Assembly: GCF_000381885.1 (NCBI RefSeq)
Contig: NZ_KB907210.1
Location: forward strand, 124,001-188,000
Reading direction: 5' to 3'
Source of the DNA: Actinomadura atramentaria DSM 43919
GTDB lineage: Bacteria > Actinomycetota > Actinomycetes > Streptosporangiales > Streptosporangiaceae
Length of the DNA stretch: 64,000 nt
A model generated the notes under the pieces. That model worked only from the letters and a program-made list of their open reading frames with translations, was not told where the DNA came from and ran no database searches. The stretch's first letter is position 1, and each line of letters starts with the position of its first letter. Positions 31,670-39,957 of this stretch are shown in pieces. A program made the position numbers and the translations under genes.

Positions 31670-33292
31670 GTGCGTGTGCTGGGAATCAACGCGATCTTCC
31701 ACGATCCGGCCGCGGCGCTCGTCGTGGACGGCCGGGTGGTCGCGGCGGCCGAGGAGGAGCGGTTCAGCCGCCGCAAGCACGGCAAGCGGCCCGTCCCGTT
31801 CGCGGCGTGGGAGCAGCCCGTCCAGGCGGCCCGGTGGTGCCTCGCCGAGGCGGGGCTGACGCCCGCCGACGTGGACGCCGTCGGGTTCTCCTACGACCCG
31901 GAGCTGACGCGGCCCGCCGACGAGATGGGCCTGTTCGACCCGTGGGACCACCTGCGGACGATGTACGCGCGGGAGGCTCCGGGCTTCCTGGCCGAGGCGC
32001 TGCCCGGCCTGGACCCGGCGAAGGTGCGGTTCGTCCCGCACCACGTCGCGCACGCGGCGTCGGCGGGACTGGCCGCGCCGTCGCGCGACAGCGCCGTGCT
32101 TGTGTGCGACGGGCGCGGGGAGCGCGCGTCGCACCTGTCCGGCCACTACCGGGACGGGAAGCTGGAGGTCCACCACTCGCAGGAGCTGCCGCACTCGCTG
32201 GGTCTGACGTACGAGGACCTGACGGAGCATCTGGGCTTCCTGCGCTCGTCCGACGAGTACAAGGTGATGGCGCTGGCGTCCTACGGCAAGCCGCGCCACC
32301 TGGATCTGCTCCGCGAGAAGATCGCGGTCACGGGCGACGGGGGCTTCGTGACCGAACCGGTCGACTGGGCGGAACTCGCGCCGCCGCCGGGCGACGCGCC
32401 GTGGGGCGACGCGCACGCCGACCTGGCCGCCAGCGTCCAACGGCGGCTGGAGGAGGTGCTGCTGGAGCTCGCCGGGGAGCTGCACGAGCGGACCGGCGAG
32501 CGGCTGCTGACGATGGCGGGCGGGACGGCGCTGAACTGCGTCGCGAACTCCGTCATCGCCCGCGAGGGGCCGTTCGAGGAAGTCTGGGTGCAGCCCGCCG
32601 CGGGCGACGCGGGGACGGCGCTCGGCGCGGCCCTGCACCTGGCGCGCGGCGCGGACGAGCCCGCCTGGCGGATGTCGGGCGCGGACCTCGGCCGCGGCTT
32701 CTCCGACGAGGAGATCGAGCGTGTCCTGCGCACCGCGCGCGTGCCCTACGACCGTCCCGCCGACATCGCCGACGCGACCGCCGAGGTGCTGGCGGACGAC
32801 GGGATCGTCGCCTGGTTCCAGGGCCGGTCGGAGTTCGGCCCGCGCGCGCTCGGCCACCGGTCGCTGCTCGCGCACCCGGGCCGCCGCGCCAACCTCGACC
32901 GGATGAACGACGTGAAGGGCCGGGAGAGCTTCCGGCCGGTCGCGCCGATGGTCCGGCTCGACCGGGCGGGCGAGATCTTCGCGCGCGGCCCGAACCCGAG
33001 CCCGTACATGCTGTTCGTCCACGACGTCGCGCCCGCGTGGCAGGACCGCATCCCGGCGGTCGTCCACGTGGACGGCACCGCGCGGGTGCAGACCGTCGAT
33101 CCGGCGACCGAGCCGCTGGTGGCGCGGATGCTGGACGGCTTCGAGCGCCGCACCGGCCTGCCGGTCGTGGTGAACACGAGCCTGAACACGGCGGGCCGCC
33201 CGATGGTCGACGACGTCCGCGACGCGCTGGAGTGCTTCGGGTCCAGCCCGGTGGACCTGCTGGCCATCGGCCCGTTCGCGGTGCGCCGGTGA
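31670..33292 (+). CDS. sugar carbamoyltransferase (NodU/NovN-type)
   Basis: This 540-residue protein has an N-terminal Kae1-like domain (VLGINAIFHDPAAALVVDG, AEEERFSRRKHGKRPVPF, VPHHVAHAASAGLAAP with metal His residues, SDEYKVMALASYG). Its C-terminal YrdC-like domain has VAWFQGRSEFGPRALGHRSL, GRESFRPVAPMV and PVVVNTSLNTAGRPMVDD. These blocks identify the carbamoyltransferase family, which makes carbamoyl-adenylate from carbamoyl phosphate and ATP and transfers it to a sugar hydroxyl. GTG 31670 follows a GGGAGGAG site. It leads the rightward operon, and its stop overlaps the next GTG. Confidence 0.93.
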   Translation: MRVLGINAIFHDPAAALVVDGRVVAAAEEERFSRRKHGKRPVPFAAWEQPVQAARWCLAEAGLTPADVDAVGFSYDPELTRPADEMGLFDPWDHLRTMYAREAPGFLAEALPGLDPAKVRFVPHHVAHAASAGLAAPSRDSAVLVCDGRGERASHLSGHYRDGKLEVHHSQELPHSLGLTYEDLTEHLGFLRSSDEYKVMALASYGKPRHLDLLREKIAVTGDGGFVTEPVDWAELAPPPGDAPWGDAHADLAASVQRRLEEVLLELAGELHERTGERLLTMAGGTALNCVANSVIAREGPFEEVWVQPAAGDAGTALGAALHLARGADEPAWRMSGADLGRGFSDEEIERVLRTARVPYDRPADIADATAEVLADDGIVAWFQGRSEFGPRALGHRSLLAHPGRRANLDRMNDVKGRESFRPVAPMVRLDRAGEIFARGPNPSPYMLFVHDVAPAWQDRIPAVVHVDGTARVQTVDPATEPLVARMLDGFERRTGLPVVVNTSLNTAGRPMVDDVRDALECFGSSPVDLLAIGPFAVRR

Positions 33293-34815
33293 GCCCGGGC
33301 GCCGCCGGCTCGGGGTACTCGGTGGTGATGCCGACGATCGGGCGGCCGTGCCTGCGGACCGCCCTGGAGTCGCTGGCCGCCGCGCTCGGCCCCGAGCCGG
33401 AGAAGATCGTCCTGGTGGACGACCGGCCGGGCGGCGGCGGGGGCCTGCCCGTCCCGGACGTCCTGGCCGACCGCGTCGCCGTCGTGCCGACCGGCGGACG
33501 CGGCCCGGCGGCGGCCCGCAACGCGGGCTGGCGGCGGACCCGCACGCCGTGGGTGGTGTTCCTGGACGACGACGTCCGCGTCGGCGCGGGCTGGCGCGAC
33601 GAGCTGATCGCTGATCTGGAGTCCGCCGCGCCCGACGTCGGCGGCGTACAGGGCCGGATCTCGGTCCCGCTGCCGGAGGACCGCCGCCCGACCGACTGGG
33701 AGCGCGGCACCGCCGGGCTCGCCACGTCCCGCTGGATCACCGCCGACATGGCGTACCGGCGGGCCGCGCTGGTGGAGACCGGCGGGTTCGACGAGCGGTT
33801 CCCGCGCGCGTTCCGCGAGGACGCCGACCTGGCGCTGCGCGTCCTGGCGGACGGCTGGCGGCTGGAGCGCGGCATCCGCCGCACCGAGCACCCGGTGCGC
33901 CCGGCGGGGCCGTGGGCGAGCGTCCGCGCGCAGCGCGGGAACGCCGACGACGCGCTGATGCGGCGGCTGCACGGCGCGGACTGGTACGAGCGCGCCGGGG
34001 AGGTCCCCGGCCGCCGCAACCGGCATCTCGGGATCGTCGCGGCGGGCGCGGGCGCGCTCGCGCTGGGCCTTGCGGGCCGCCGCCGCGCCGCCGCGCTGCT
34101 GGCGGCGGCCGCCGCGGGGGGCGTCGCGGAGTTCGCGGCCGCGCGCGTGAAACCCGGCCCGCGCACCGCGCGGGAGATCGCGACGATGCTGGCGACGAGC
34201 GCGGCGATCCCGCCCGCCGCCGTCTGGCACTGGGCGCGGGGGACGGTCGCGGCGCGCGCCGCCCGGCCCTGGCCGCCCGAGCCGCGCGTGCTGCTGTTCG
34301 ACCGCGACGACACGCTGATCCGCGACGTCCCGTACAACGGCGACCCGTCGCTGGTCGAGCCGATGCCGGGCGCGCGCGCCGCGCTGGACGCGGCCCGCGC
34401 GCGGGGCCTGCGGATCGGGGTGGTCAGCAACCAGTCGGGCATCGCGCGGGGGCTGCTGACGGCCGCGCAGGCGCACGCCGTCAACCGCCGCACCGAGGAG
34501 CTGCTGGGCCCGATCGACGCGTTCGAGGTGTGCCCGCACGGCCCGGCGGACGGCTGCGGGTGCCGCAAGCCCGAGCCGGGGCTGGTGCTGCGCGCGGCGG
34601 GCCGGCTCGGCGCGTCGCCGCACGAGTGCGCGGTGATCGGGGACATCGGCGGCGACGTCGCCGCCGCGCACGCCGCCGGGGCGCGGGCCGTGCTGGTCCC
34701 GACCGAGCGGACGCTGCCGGCCGAGCTGTCCGGCGCGCGCCGCGCCGCCGACCTGCGCGAGGCGGTGTCGATGCTGCTCGACGGGACGGGCGGGGAGCTG
34801 TGGCGCGAGGGCTGA
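33289..34815 (+). CDS. fused GT2 glycosyltransferase and GmhB-like HAD phosphatase
   Basis: In this 508-residue protein, residues about 1-230 form a GT2 domain (SVVMPTIGRPCLRTALESLA, VVFLDDDVRVGAGW with the metal DxD, ETGGFDERFPRAFREDADLA). A middle segment of about 90 residues carries one or two hydrophobic stretches. Residues about 330-490 form a HAD-IIIA phosphatase: LFDRDDTLIRDVPYNGDP (D338, D340), VSNQSGIARGLL and CGCRKPEPGLVLRAA, the zinc/Lys motif of GmhB, which removes the 7-phosphate from heptose 1,7-bisphosphate. This would supply the missing step of the HldE/GmhA pathway. A separate gmhB was not seen. GTG overlaps the carbamoyltransferase stop. Confidence 0.85.
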   Translation: MSPGAAGSGYSVVMPTIGRPCLRTALESLAAALGPEPEKIVLVDDRPGGGGGLPVPDVLADRVAVVPTGGRGPAAARNAGWRRTRTPWVVFLDDDVRVGAGWRDELIADLESAAPDVGGVQGRISVPLPEDRRPTDWERGTAGLATSRWITADMAYRRAALVETGGFDERFPRAFREDADLALRVLADGWRLERGIRRTEHPVRPAGPWASVRAQRGNADDALMRRLHGADWYERAGEVPGRRNRHLGIVAAGAGALALGLAGRRRAAALLAAAAAGGVAEFAAARVKPGPRTAREIATMLATSAAIPPAAVWHWARGTVAARAARPWPPEPRVLLFDRDDTLIRDVPYNGDPSLVEPMPGARAALDAARARGLRIGVVSNQSGIARGLLTAAQAHAVNRRTEELLGPIDAFEVCPHGPADGCGCRKPEPGLVLRAAGRLGASPHECAVIGDIGGDVAAAHAAGARAVLVPTERTLPAELSGARRAADLREAVSMLLDGTGGELWREG

Positions 34816-35825
34816 ACGCGCTGGTCGTCCGCCTCGACAACGCGGGCGACGTGCTGCTGGCCGGGCCCGCGGTCCGCGCGGTGGCGGCGCGGGCGGGGCC
34901 GGTGACGCTGCTGGTCGGCCCGCAGGGCGCGGCCGCCGCGCGGCTGCTGCCGGGCGTCGCGGACGTGATCGTGTACGACGCGCCGTGGGTCGGGTTCGCG
35001 CCGCCCGCGTTCGACGGGACGGCGGCGGCGGACCTCGTCGCGCGGCTGGCCGGACGGGAGTTCACCGACGCGGTCGTGCTGACGTCGTTCCACCAGTCGC
35101 CGCTGCCGATCGCGCTGCTGCTGCGGATGGCGGGCGTCACGCGGATCACCGGGATCAGCGACGACTATCCGGGCGCGCTGCTGGACGTGCGGCTGCGCGG
35201 CGATCCCGATCTGCCCGAACCGGAACGGGCACTGGCCGTCGCGGCGGCTGCCGGGTTCCCTCGGCCGCCCGGCGACGACGGGCGGCTCGCGGTACGCCGC
35301 CCGCTCCCCGACGTGCGCGGACTCGCCGGGGACGGCCCGTACGTCATCGTGCATCCGGGCGCGTCGGTGCGGTCGCGCCGCTGGCCCGCCGAGCGCTGCG
35401 CCGAAACGGTCGGCGTCCTGGCCGACCGCGGCCTGCGCCCGGTGGTCACCGGCGGCCCCGACGAGCGGGCGCTGACCACGCTCGTCGCGGGCCGGATCGG
35501 CACCGACCTCGGCGGCCGGACGGACTGGCCCGAGCTGGCGGCCGTGTTCGCGGGCGCGTCCGCCGTCGTCACCGGCAACACCGGCCCCGCGCACCTGGCG
35601 GCGGCCGTGGGCGCGCCGGTGGTGTCGCTGTTCGCGCCGGTCGTCCCGGCGGAGCGGTGGGCGCCCTACGGGGTGCCGCGCGTGCTGCTGGGCGACCAGG
35701 CCGCGGCGTGCCGGGGCTCGCGCGCCCGCGACTGCCCCGTCCCCGGCCACCCGTGCCTGATGGGCGTCACCGCCGCCGACGCCGCCGACGCCGTCGAGAA
35801 GCTGATCGCGGAGGGAACCTCGTGA
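34800..35825 (+). CDS. GT9-family heptosyltransferase-like protein
   Basis: This 341-residue GT-B protein has LVVRLDNAGDVLLAGPAVRAVA (GT9 opening, RxDxxGD), DYPGALLDVRL, VIVHPGASVRSRRWPAERCAE, GNTGPAHLAAAVGAPVVSLF and FAPVVPAERWAPYG. The HPGA and GxTGPAHLA motifs define ADP-heptose transferases of the GT9 family, fitting the heptose genes nearby. GTG 34800 has a GGGGAG site inside the end of the previous gene and overlaps it by 16 bases. The acceptor is unknown. Confidence 0.9.
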   Translation: MARGLNALVVRLDNAGDVLLAGPAVRAVAARAGPVTLLVGPQGAAAARLLPGVADVIVYDAPWVGFAPPAFDGTAAADLVARLAGREFTDAVVLTSFHQSPLPIALLLRMAGVTRITGISDDYPGALLDVRLRGDPDLPEPERALAVAAAAGFPRPPGDDGRLAVRRPLPDVRGLAGDGPYVIVHPGASVRSRRWPAERCAETVGVLADRGLRPVVTGGPDERALTTLVAGRIGTDLGGRTDWPELAAVFAGASAVVTGNTGPAHLAAAVGAPVVSLFAPVVPAERWAPYGVPRVLLGDQAAACRGSRARDCPVPGHPCLMGVTAADAADAVEKLIAEGTS

Positions 35826-36772
35826 ACATCCTGATCTGGCATGTCCACGGCTCGTGGACGACCGCGTTCGTGCAGGGGCCGCACACCTACCTCGTGCCCG
35901 TCACGCCCGACCGGGGCCCGGACGGGCTCGGCCGCGCGCGGACGTGGGACTGGCCCGGCACGGTCAAGGAGGTCTCCCCCGACGAGCTGCGCGACCTGGA
36001 CGTGGACCTCGTCATCGCGCAGCGCCCGCACGAACCCGGCCTGGCGCGCCGCTGGACGGGCCGCGACCTGCCGCTGGTCTACCTGGAGCACAACGCGCCG
36101 GACGGCGACGTCCCGCTGACCCGGCACCCGCTCGCGGACCGGCCGGACTCGCTCGTCGTCCACGTCACCCATTTCAACGACCTGATGTGGGACTGCGGCG
36201 GCACGCCGACGCGCGTCGTGGAGCACGGCGTCGTCGATCCCGGCGCGCTGTGGACGGGCGAGCTGGCGCGCACGGCCGTCGTGACGAACGAGCCGCTGCG
36301 GCGCGGCCGGTTCGTGGGCGCCGACCTGCTCCCCTACTTCGCGGAGGCCGGGCCGCTGGACGTGTTCGGGATGGGCGTCGCGGACGTCCCGTCCCGCCTG
36401 GGCCTCGGCGACGCCCGCGCGTACGACGACCTGCCGCAGGACCGGATGCACGCCGAACTGGCCCGCCGCCGCGTCTACCTGCACCCGGTCCGCTGGACGT
36501 CCCTCGGCCTGTCGCTGCTGGAGGCGATGCACCTGGGGATGCCGGTGGTGGCGTTCGCGACGACGGAGGTCAGCGAGGCGGTCCCGCCGGGCGCGGGCAT
36601 CGTCTCGACGGACCGCGCCGTCCTCCGCGACGCCGTCGCGCGGCTGCTCGCGGACCCCGCCGAGGCGGCCGAACTGGGCGCGGCGGCGCGCCGCGCGGCG
36701 CTCGGCCGCTACTCGCTGGACCGGTTCCTGAAGGACTGGGAGGAGATCCTCCCCGTCGCGGCGGCCCGATGA
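35822..36772 (+). CDS. GT4/GT1-like glycosyltransferase
   Basis: This 316-residue protein opens NILIWHVHGSWTTAFVQG. Its C-terminal donor domain contains RRVYLHPVRWTSLGLSLLEAMHLGMPVVAF (E-x7-E region of GT4) and TTEVSEAVPPGAG. It is shorter than standard GT4 proteins, with a reduced acceptor domain. It is sandwiched between two GT9 genes, with GTGA and ATGA overlaps on either side, so it is translated with them. The sugar is unknown; the set suggests a multi-sugar chain of which this adds one residue. Confidence 0.82.
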   Translation: MNILIWHVHGSWTTAFVQGPHTYLVPVTPDRGPDGLGRARTWDWPGTVKEVSPDELRDLDVDLVIAQRPHEPGLARRWTGRDLPLVYLEHNAPDGDVPLTRHPLADRPDSLVVHVTHFNDLMWDCGGTPTRVVEHGVVDPGALWTGELARTAVVTNEPLRRGRFVGADLLPYFAEAGPLDVFGMGVADVPSRLGLGDARAYDDLPQDRMHAELARRRVYLHPVRWTSLGLSLLEAMHLGMPVVAFATTEVSEAVPPGAGIVSTDRAVLRDAVARLLADPAEAAELGAAARRAALGRYSLDRFLKDWEEILPVAAAR

Positions 36773-37689
36773 GCGACCGGCGCGTCCTGCTGCTGCGCGC
36801 GCTCGGCCTGGGCGACTTCCTGACGGGCGTGCCCGCCTACCGCGCGGTCAAGGCGGCTTTCCCGGACCGCGAGGTCGTGCTGGCCGCGCCCGCCGCGCTG
36901 GCCCCGCTCGCCGCGCGCTGCGACGGGATCGACCGGCTGCTGCCGACCGCCGAACTCGAACCGGTCGCGTGGAGCGGCAAGCCGCCGGAACTCGCGGTGG
37001 ACCTGCACGGGAACGGCCCGGCGAGCCACGAGATCGTCGCGGCGACCGGCGCGGAACGGCTCGTGATGTTCGGCGACGGCGGCCCGCGCTGGGACGACGA
37101 CGAGCACGAGGTCGCCCGCTGGTGCCGTCTCCTGGAGTCCGCCGGAATCCCCGCCGACCCGGCCGCGCTGCGACTCCCGATCGAGCCCGCGCCCGGCGGC
37201 CCCGCCGTGGTCGTCCATCCGGGCGCGGCGTCGGGCGGCCGCCGCTGGCCGCCGGACCGGTTCGCGGCCGTCGCCCGCGCGCTGCGCGCCGCCGGACGCG
37301 TCGAGGTCACCGGCGGCCCGGCCGAACGCGGCCTCGCCGAGCACGTCGCCGCCGAGGCCGGGCTGCCCGAGTCGGCCGTGCGCCGCACCGGCCTGGCGGA
37401 ACTCGCCGCGCTGATCGCCGCCGCCCGCCTGGTGGTCTGCGGCGACACCGGCGTCGCGCACCTGGCCACCGCGTGCGGGACGCCGTCGGTGACGCTGTTC
37501 GGCCCGGTCTCCCCCGCGCTGTGGGGGCCGCCGGACCTGCCCCGGCACACCGTCCTGTGGAAGGGCGGCGACGCGGGCCGCCCCGGCGACGCGCACGCCG
37601 CCGAAACCGACCCGCGGCTGCTCGCGATCACCGTCCCGGAGGTCGTGGACGCGGCGTTCGCGCTGCTCCCCGAGCGTCAGCCGACGTAG
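36769..37689 (+). CDS. second GT9-family heptosyltransferase-like protein
   Basis: This 306-residue protein has LLLRALGLGDFLTGVPAYRAVKAAF, LAVDLHGNGPASHEIVAATG, VVVHPGAASGGRRWPPDRFAAVA and VVCGDTGVAHLATACGTPSVTLFGP. These are the GT9 donor motifs (HPGA, GDTGxAHLA). It differs from the first GT9 in length and in the acceptor half, so the two probably transfer to different positions. Last gene of the rightward operon; its end overlaps the end of the convergent GT2 gene by 13 bp. Confidence 0.9.
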   Translation: MSDRRVLLLRALGLGDFLTGVPAYRAVKAAFPDREVVLAAPAALAPLAARCDGIDRLLPTAELEPVAWSGKPPELAVDLHGNGPASHEIVAATGAERLVMFGDGGPRWDDDEHEVARWCRLLESAGIPADPAALRLPIEPAPGGPAVVVHPGAASGGRRWPPDRFAAVARALRAAGRVEVTGGPAERGLAEHVAAEAGLPESAVRRTGLAELAALIAAARLVVCGDTGVAHLATACGTPSVTLFGPVSPALWGPPDLPRHTVLWKGGDAGRPGDAHAAETDPRLLAITVPEVVDAAFALLPERQPT

Positions 37690-38573
37690 CGCCGCGCGGG
37701 CGAGCGCCGCTGCGAGTCCTCCAGCAGCCGCAGCCCGAACGCGACGCGCGCGGGCACCGGCCGCCGCTCCCGCAGCACCCACGGCAGCCCGCGCACGGCC
37801 TCGGCGACCGCCCGGGCGCTCGCGCCGTCGCGCGGGACGCCGCGCAGCACCGTCGCCGTCCGGCGGACCGCGTCGGGCGCGGGCCGCCGCAGCCACGTCG
37901 TCCACAGCGTGTTCCGGATGCCCTGCCGCCGCCGCAGCCGCGGGTCGCGGGCGGTGGACGCCGCGTGGTGGACGACGACGTCCTCGGTCCAGCACAGCCA
38001 CCAGCCCGCCGCCGCCAGGTCGAGGCTCAGCAGTTCCTCCTCCCCGCCGAACCCGAGGCGCGGCGAGAACCCGCCCGCCTCGCGGAACGCCGACACGCGC
38101 AGCATCGACGCCCCCGCGAGGATGCCGAGCAGCGCCGGACCGGGCAGCCCGTCCGGCGCGGGCACCGGCGAGTGCCGCAGCTCCGGCGTGATGGGGTCCT
38201 CCGCGCCGTCCGGCTCGACGCGGATCAGGCCCGTCACCGACGCGACGCCCGGATGCCGGTCGAGGTGGTCGGCGGCGCGGGCGAGCGCGCCCGGCTCCCA
38301 CCAGGTGTCGTCGTCGCAGAACGCGACGTACGGGGTGGCGACGCGCTCGACCGCGAGGTTGCGGGCGACCGCGCCGAGGTTGCGGTCGAGCCGGACCAGC
38401 GCGACGCCGGGGTGCTCGGCCGCGACGGCGTCGGCCGTCCCGTCCGACGACGCGTTGTCCATCACGATCACGGGCGGCCGCTCGGGCACGTCCGCCATCC
38501 GGCGCAGCACGTGCAGCAGCTCGTCGCGCCGGTCGCGGGTGATGATGACGACGGTCATCCGGGGATCGGTCAC
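37677..38573 (-). CDS. GT2-family glycosyltransferase
   Basis: This 298-residue protein has TVVIITRDRRDELLHVLRRM, VIVMDNASSDGTADAVAAE, YVAFCDDDTWWEPGALARA (DxD), and FGGEEELLSLDLAAAGW, a GT2 pattern. It has no membrane segment. About half its sequence aligns by eye with the next upstream gene product (CDDDTWWEPG versus SDDDSWWEPG), so the two are probably a duplicated pair. GTG 38573 overlaps the upstream stop (GTGA). It could alternatively start at ATG 38558. Confidence 0.88.
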   Translation of the reverse strand: MTDPRMTVVIITRDRRDELLHVLRRMADVPERPPVIVMDNASSDGTADAVAAEHPGVALVRLDRNLGAVARNLAVERVATPYVAFCDDDTWWEPGALARAADHLDRHPGVASVTGLIRVEPDGAEDPITPELRHSPVPAPDGLPGPALLGILAGASMLRVSAFREAGGFSPRLGFGGEEELLSLDLAAAGWWLCWTEDVVVHHAASTARDPRLRRRQGIRNTLWTTWLRRPAPDAVRRTATVLRGVPRDGASARAVAEAVRGLPWVLRERRPVPARVAFGLRLLEDSQRRSPARRYVG

Positions 38574-39499
38574 GGCACGGGCTCCGGGACGTGCCGGTCG
38601 ATGAGCCCGGCCGCGTGCTCGACGGGGGCGGGCAGCGGCCGGCGGGCCGCGAGCGCGGCGGGCAGCCGCCGCAGCGCGCCGACCAGCGCGCGCCGCGCGG
38701 CCCCGTCGGCGGGCGCGCGGACGGCGAGCCGCGCGGTCTCCCGGGCGGCGAGCGCGGCGGGCCGCCGCAGCACCGCGGTCAGCAGCGTGTTGCGCAGTTC
38801 GGCGGCGCGGCGCGCGCCGTCGCCGTGGCGGCGCGGCGACGGCTCGTGGACGGCCACGACGTCCGGGACGTGGCAGCGGTCCCAGCCCGCGGCGGCCAGG
38901 TCGTAGGCGAGCAGCCGTTCCTCGCCGACGAAGAACAGCACCGAGTTGAACCCGCCGACCTGAAGGAACGCCTCGCGCCGCACGACGGCGGCGCAGGCGA
39001 GGAACCCCAGCACGGGCGGCCCCGGCAGCGGCCGGGGACCGGCGGGCAGCGGCGTCTCGGCCATCGCCGCGTTGATCGGGTCGGGCGCGCGGGTCGCGCC
39101 CACGAAGGTGCGCCCGGCGATCAGGCCGAGCCGGGGGTTGCGGTCGAAGACGGCGCACGCGCGCGCGAGCGATCCCGGCTCCCACCACGAGTCGTCGTCG
39201 CTGAACGCGACGTAGGGGGTGCGGGCGGCGGCGACGCCCAGGTTCCGGGCGGGCGCGCCGAGGTTGCGGCCGAGGCCGAGCACGGTCGTGCCCGGGTCGC
39301 CCAGCGCCGCGACGGCCCCGGCGGTGCCGTCCGACGAGCCGTTGTCGACGACGATCACCTCCGGCCGCTCGGGCAGCTCCCGCAGCCTGCGGACGGTCCG
39401 CAGCAGTTCGTCCCGCCGGTCGCGCGTGGCGATCACCACGGTGACGGCGGGCGGGGGGACCCGGTGGACCGGGCCCCCCGCGGACGGCGTGCCGGTCAC
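38570..39499 (-). CDS. GT2-family glycosyltransferase, paralogue of the neighbour
   Basis: This 309-residue protein has VTVVIATRDRRDELLRTVRRL, VIVVDNGSSDGTAGAVAAL, YVAFSDDDSWWEPGSLARA and FVGEERLLAYDLAAAGWDRC, the same block order as the neighbouring gene. The N terminus is extended by about 18 residues. The GTG start overlaps the stop of a CBS-domain gene, which suggests joint translation with that stress-type gene. Substrate unknown. Confidence 0.88.
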   Translation of the reverse strand: MTGTPSAGGPVHRVPPPAVTVVIATRDRRDELLRTVRRLRELPERPEVIVVDNGSSDGTAGAVAALGDPGTTVLGLGRNLGAPARNLGVAAARTPYVAFSDDDSWWEPGSLARACAVFDRNPRLGLIAGRTFVGATRAPDPINAAMAETPLPAGPRPLPGPPVLGFLACAAVVRREAFLQVGGFNSVLFFVGEERLLAYDLAAAGWDRCHVPDVVAVHEPSPRRHGDGARRAAELRNTLLTAVLRRPAALAARETARLAVRAPADGAARRALVGALRRLPAALAARRPLPAPVEHAAGLIDRHVPEPVP

Positions 39500-39915
39500 G
39501 TGTTCGGCCGGGCCGCGCTGATGTCGGCGAGCGCCGAGTCCTGGTCGCGCTCGATCGCCAGGTCCCCGATGGACACGATGCCGATCGGGCGGCCGTCCTC
39601 GACCACGGGCAGGCGCCGCACGGCGCGGTCCCGCATGATCTGGACGGCCACGTTCACCCCGTCGTCGGGCGCGATCGTGTACTCGGCGGAGCTGGCGACG
39701 CTGCGCGCCGTCGTGGTGCCCGGGTCGCCGCCCCCGGCCAGGAACCGCGTCACCAGGTCCCGGTCGGTGACGACGCCGAGCAGCCGATCGTCGTCGGTGA
39801 CCAGGACCGCCCCGATGTCGTCGTCGCGCATCTTCAGCGCGACGTCGGAGACCACGGTGTCCGGGTCGACGCACACGGGCGCGCCGGTCATGACGTCGCG
39901 GATCTGCTGTGCCAT
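39496..39915 (-). CDS. CBS-domain pair protein
   Basis: This 139-residue protein consists of two CBS motifs: first IRDVMTGAPVCVDPDTVVSD with LLGVVTDRDLVTRFL, second VASSAEYTIAPDDGVNVAVQ with RRLPVVEDGRPIGIVSIGDL. Stand-alone CBS pairs of this type (hypoxic-response/Hrp1-like) bind adenine nucleotides or stay ligand-free, and are induced in dormancy in mycobacteria. It begins 42 bp downstream of the SigB-type sigma gene and is translationally coupled to the GT2 pair below. Confidence 0.9.
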   Translation of the reverse strand: MAQQIRDVMTGAPVCVDPDTVVSDVALKMRDDDIGAVLVTDDDRLLGVVTDRDLVTRFLAGGGDPGTTTARSVASSAEYTIAPDDGVNVAVQIMRDRAVRRLPVVEDGRPIGIVSIGDLAIERDQDSALADISAARPNT

Positions 39916-39957
39916 CGTCGCTCGTCCTTCCTCTCGAGGTCGTCCGTCCGGGCACGC

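Noticed and set aside
28849..34815. A nearly 2000-codon open frame on the plus strand
   Set aside because: Most of it is antisense to the heptose genes and reads Arg/Gly/Ala-rich nonsense; only the last 509 codons (from 33289) are a real gene. Open antisense frames are expected at this GC content.
37677..39499. Rearrangement artefact from two similar GT2 genes
   Set aside because: The two differ enough in length and sequence and have separate, overlapping starts; tandem duplication followed by divergence is simpler.
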